Below, in pieces: positions 41,116 through 41,388 of a stretch of DNA of 41,388 nucleotides (positions within the stretch are counted from its first letter, which is position 1; each line of letters starts with the position of its first letter). A program made the position numbers and the translations under genes. The DNA is from Burkholderiales bacterium (GTDB lineage Bacteria; Pseudomonadota; Gammaproteobacteria; Burkholderiales; Burkholderiaceae_E): assembly GCA_020248665.1 (NCBI GenBank), contig JADCHE010000115.1, positions 1-41,388 of the forward strand, given 5' to 3'. Below the pieces are notes generated by a model. That model was given only the letters and a program-made list of their open reading frames with translations, did not search any database and had not been told where the DNA came from.

Positions 41116-41388
41116 CTCGACGAACCTCCATCGCGACCCGGAGCACGGCCGGGCCGGGTGCAGAGGATACACGCGGGCCCGCTCGCCCGACACGCGATGG
41201 TCCGGCGGCGCGGACCGGATCGCCGATCCGCAGTAGTGTGTGAGCCTGGTTCAAGTCAGCCGGTGTGCGGTCGGTTGCGGTACACCGTCTGCATACAGGA
41301 GAGGCCCGGATGGCGTGACGTACGATCCCGCCTTGGATGCCTGCCCGGCGGAAGGCCACAGCCGGACGCACACCTTCGTGCGGCCGGA
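41116..41388. other. Upstream region of the parvulin-HupE-DUF3604 group
   Basis: This 273-base stretch holds no convincing gene. It contains a -10-like TATCCT on the minus strand (41169-41164), about 50 bases before the parvulin start, and a perfect dyad at 41216-41230. Near the right edge CGCAC and GTGCG can form a short hairpin. I see no recognisable riboswitch. Confidence 0.5.
41216..41230. promoter_or_regulatory. Perfect dyad CGGATCG-C-CGATCCG, candidate operator
   Basis: Seven-base perfect arms around one central base, about 100 bases upstream of the parvulin start and upstream of the -10-like TATCCT. Symmetry and position fit a repressor or activator site for the envelope gene group. 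In GC-rich DNA such short dyads can occur by chance. Confidence 0.35.

Noticed and set aside
1-41388. tRNA, rRNA, CRISPR array, insertion sequence or attachment site
   Set aside because: No cloverleaf, spaced direct-repeat array, transposase motif or flanking repeat pair was found on reading both strands. Short tRNAs could still be missed by eye.
41116-41388. Cobalamin or other riboswitch before the HupE-containing group
   Set aside because: HupE-like genes are sometimes under such control, but no B12-box-like core or paired-stem layout could be recognised.

Overview
The window is very GC-rich (visibly around 70 %), with dense coding, strong G/C third-position bias and many short or 4-bp-overlapping (ATGA/GTGA) gene junctions. 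Gene content points to a betaproteobacterium, probably a Burkholderiales relative: a Tim44-like gene, ubiE and a DUF971 gene in a row; the hemA-prfA-prmC-grxD block; a biosynthetic ilvA; a Bug/TctC receptor remnant; and a Rieske oxygenase pair related to salicylate 5-hydroxylase with a divergent LysR gene. No rRNA, tRNA, CRISPR array, insertion sequence or integrase was seen. This looks like ordinary chromosome with catabolic accessory blocks.

Layout. 1-3338 (minus): 5' end of a Tim44-like gene, ubiE, a DUF971 gene and an unrecognised 558-residue protein. 3429-6538 (minus): metallophosphoesterase, short-chain dehydrogenase (SDR), a doubly damaged TctC receptor pseudogene and an SGNH-type lipoprotein. 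6717-7139 (plus): a small coiled-coil protein. 7167-11715 (minus): a tight four-gene operon, kinase - DUF6285 protein - acyl-CoA dehydrogenase - acyl-CoA ligase. This matches the lvaA-B-C-(D)-E order of the levulinate/4-hydroxyacid pathway, with no SDR inside. A 4-hydroxyacetophenone-monooxygenase-type Baeyer-Villiger enzyme diverges from it (11900-13819), followed by a LysE exporter and a convergent SDR. 15521-16185: a FitAB/VapBC-type toxin-antitoxin pair behind nested dyads.

16211-20861 (minus): a 1345-residue fused FAD/Fe-S dehydrogenase and a YqaA/DedA membrane protein. 21010-22557: ilvA. 22679-23875: a response regulator followed by the decayed ATPase end of a sensor kinase. 23889-27594: hemA, prfA, prmC and monothiol glutaredoxin grxD. 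27671-28157: two small paralogous membrane proteins. 28279-30095 (minus): the Rieske oxygenase beta and alpha subunits. 30205-33413 (plus): LysR regulator, UbiX-like flavin prenyltransferase and a CYTH-CHAD protein. 33457-34258: a universal stress protein and a small holin-like membrane protein. 34341-36231: a YcgR-like PilZ protein, a DUF3135 protein and a DUF4136 lipoprotein. 36374-41115 (minus): an envelope group of parvulin isomerase, HupE/UreJ membrane protein, an exported protein of unknown function and a DUF3604 protein.

How the parts may work together. The most interesting block is 7167-13819. A ligase could make a CoA thioester, the kinase plus small subunit could phosphorylate a hydroxyacyl-CoA, and the acyl-CoA dehydrogenase homologue could remove the phosphate so the product enters beta-oxidation. 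The divergent monooxygenase could supply the hydroxyacid by turning a ketone into an ester or lactone. That link is inference. The second block worth attention is the parvulin-HupE-unknown-DUF3604 group, which I cannot assign to a described pathway.
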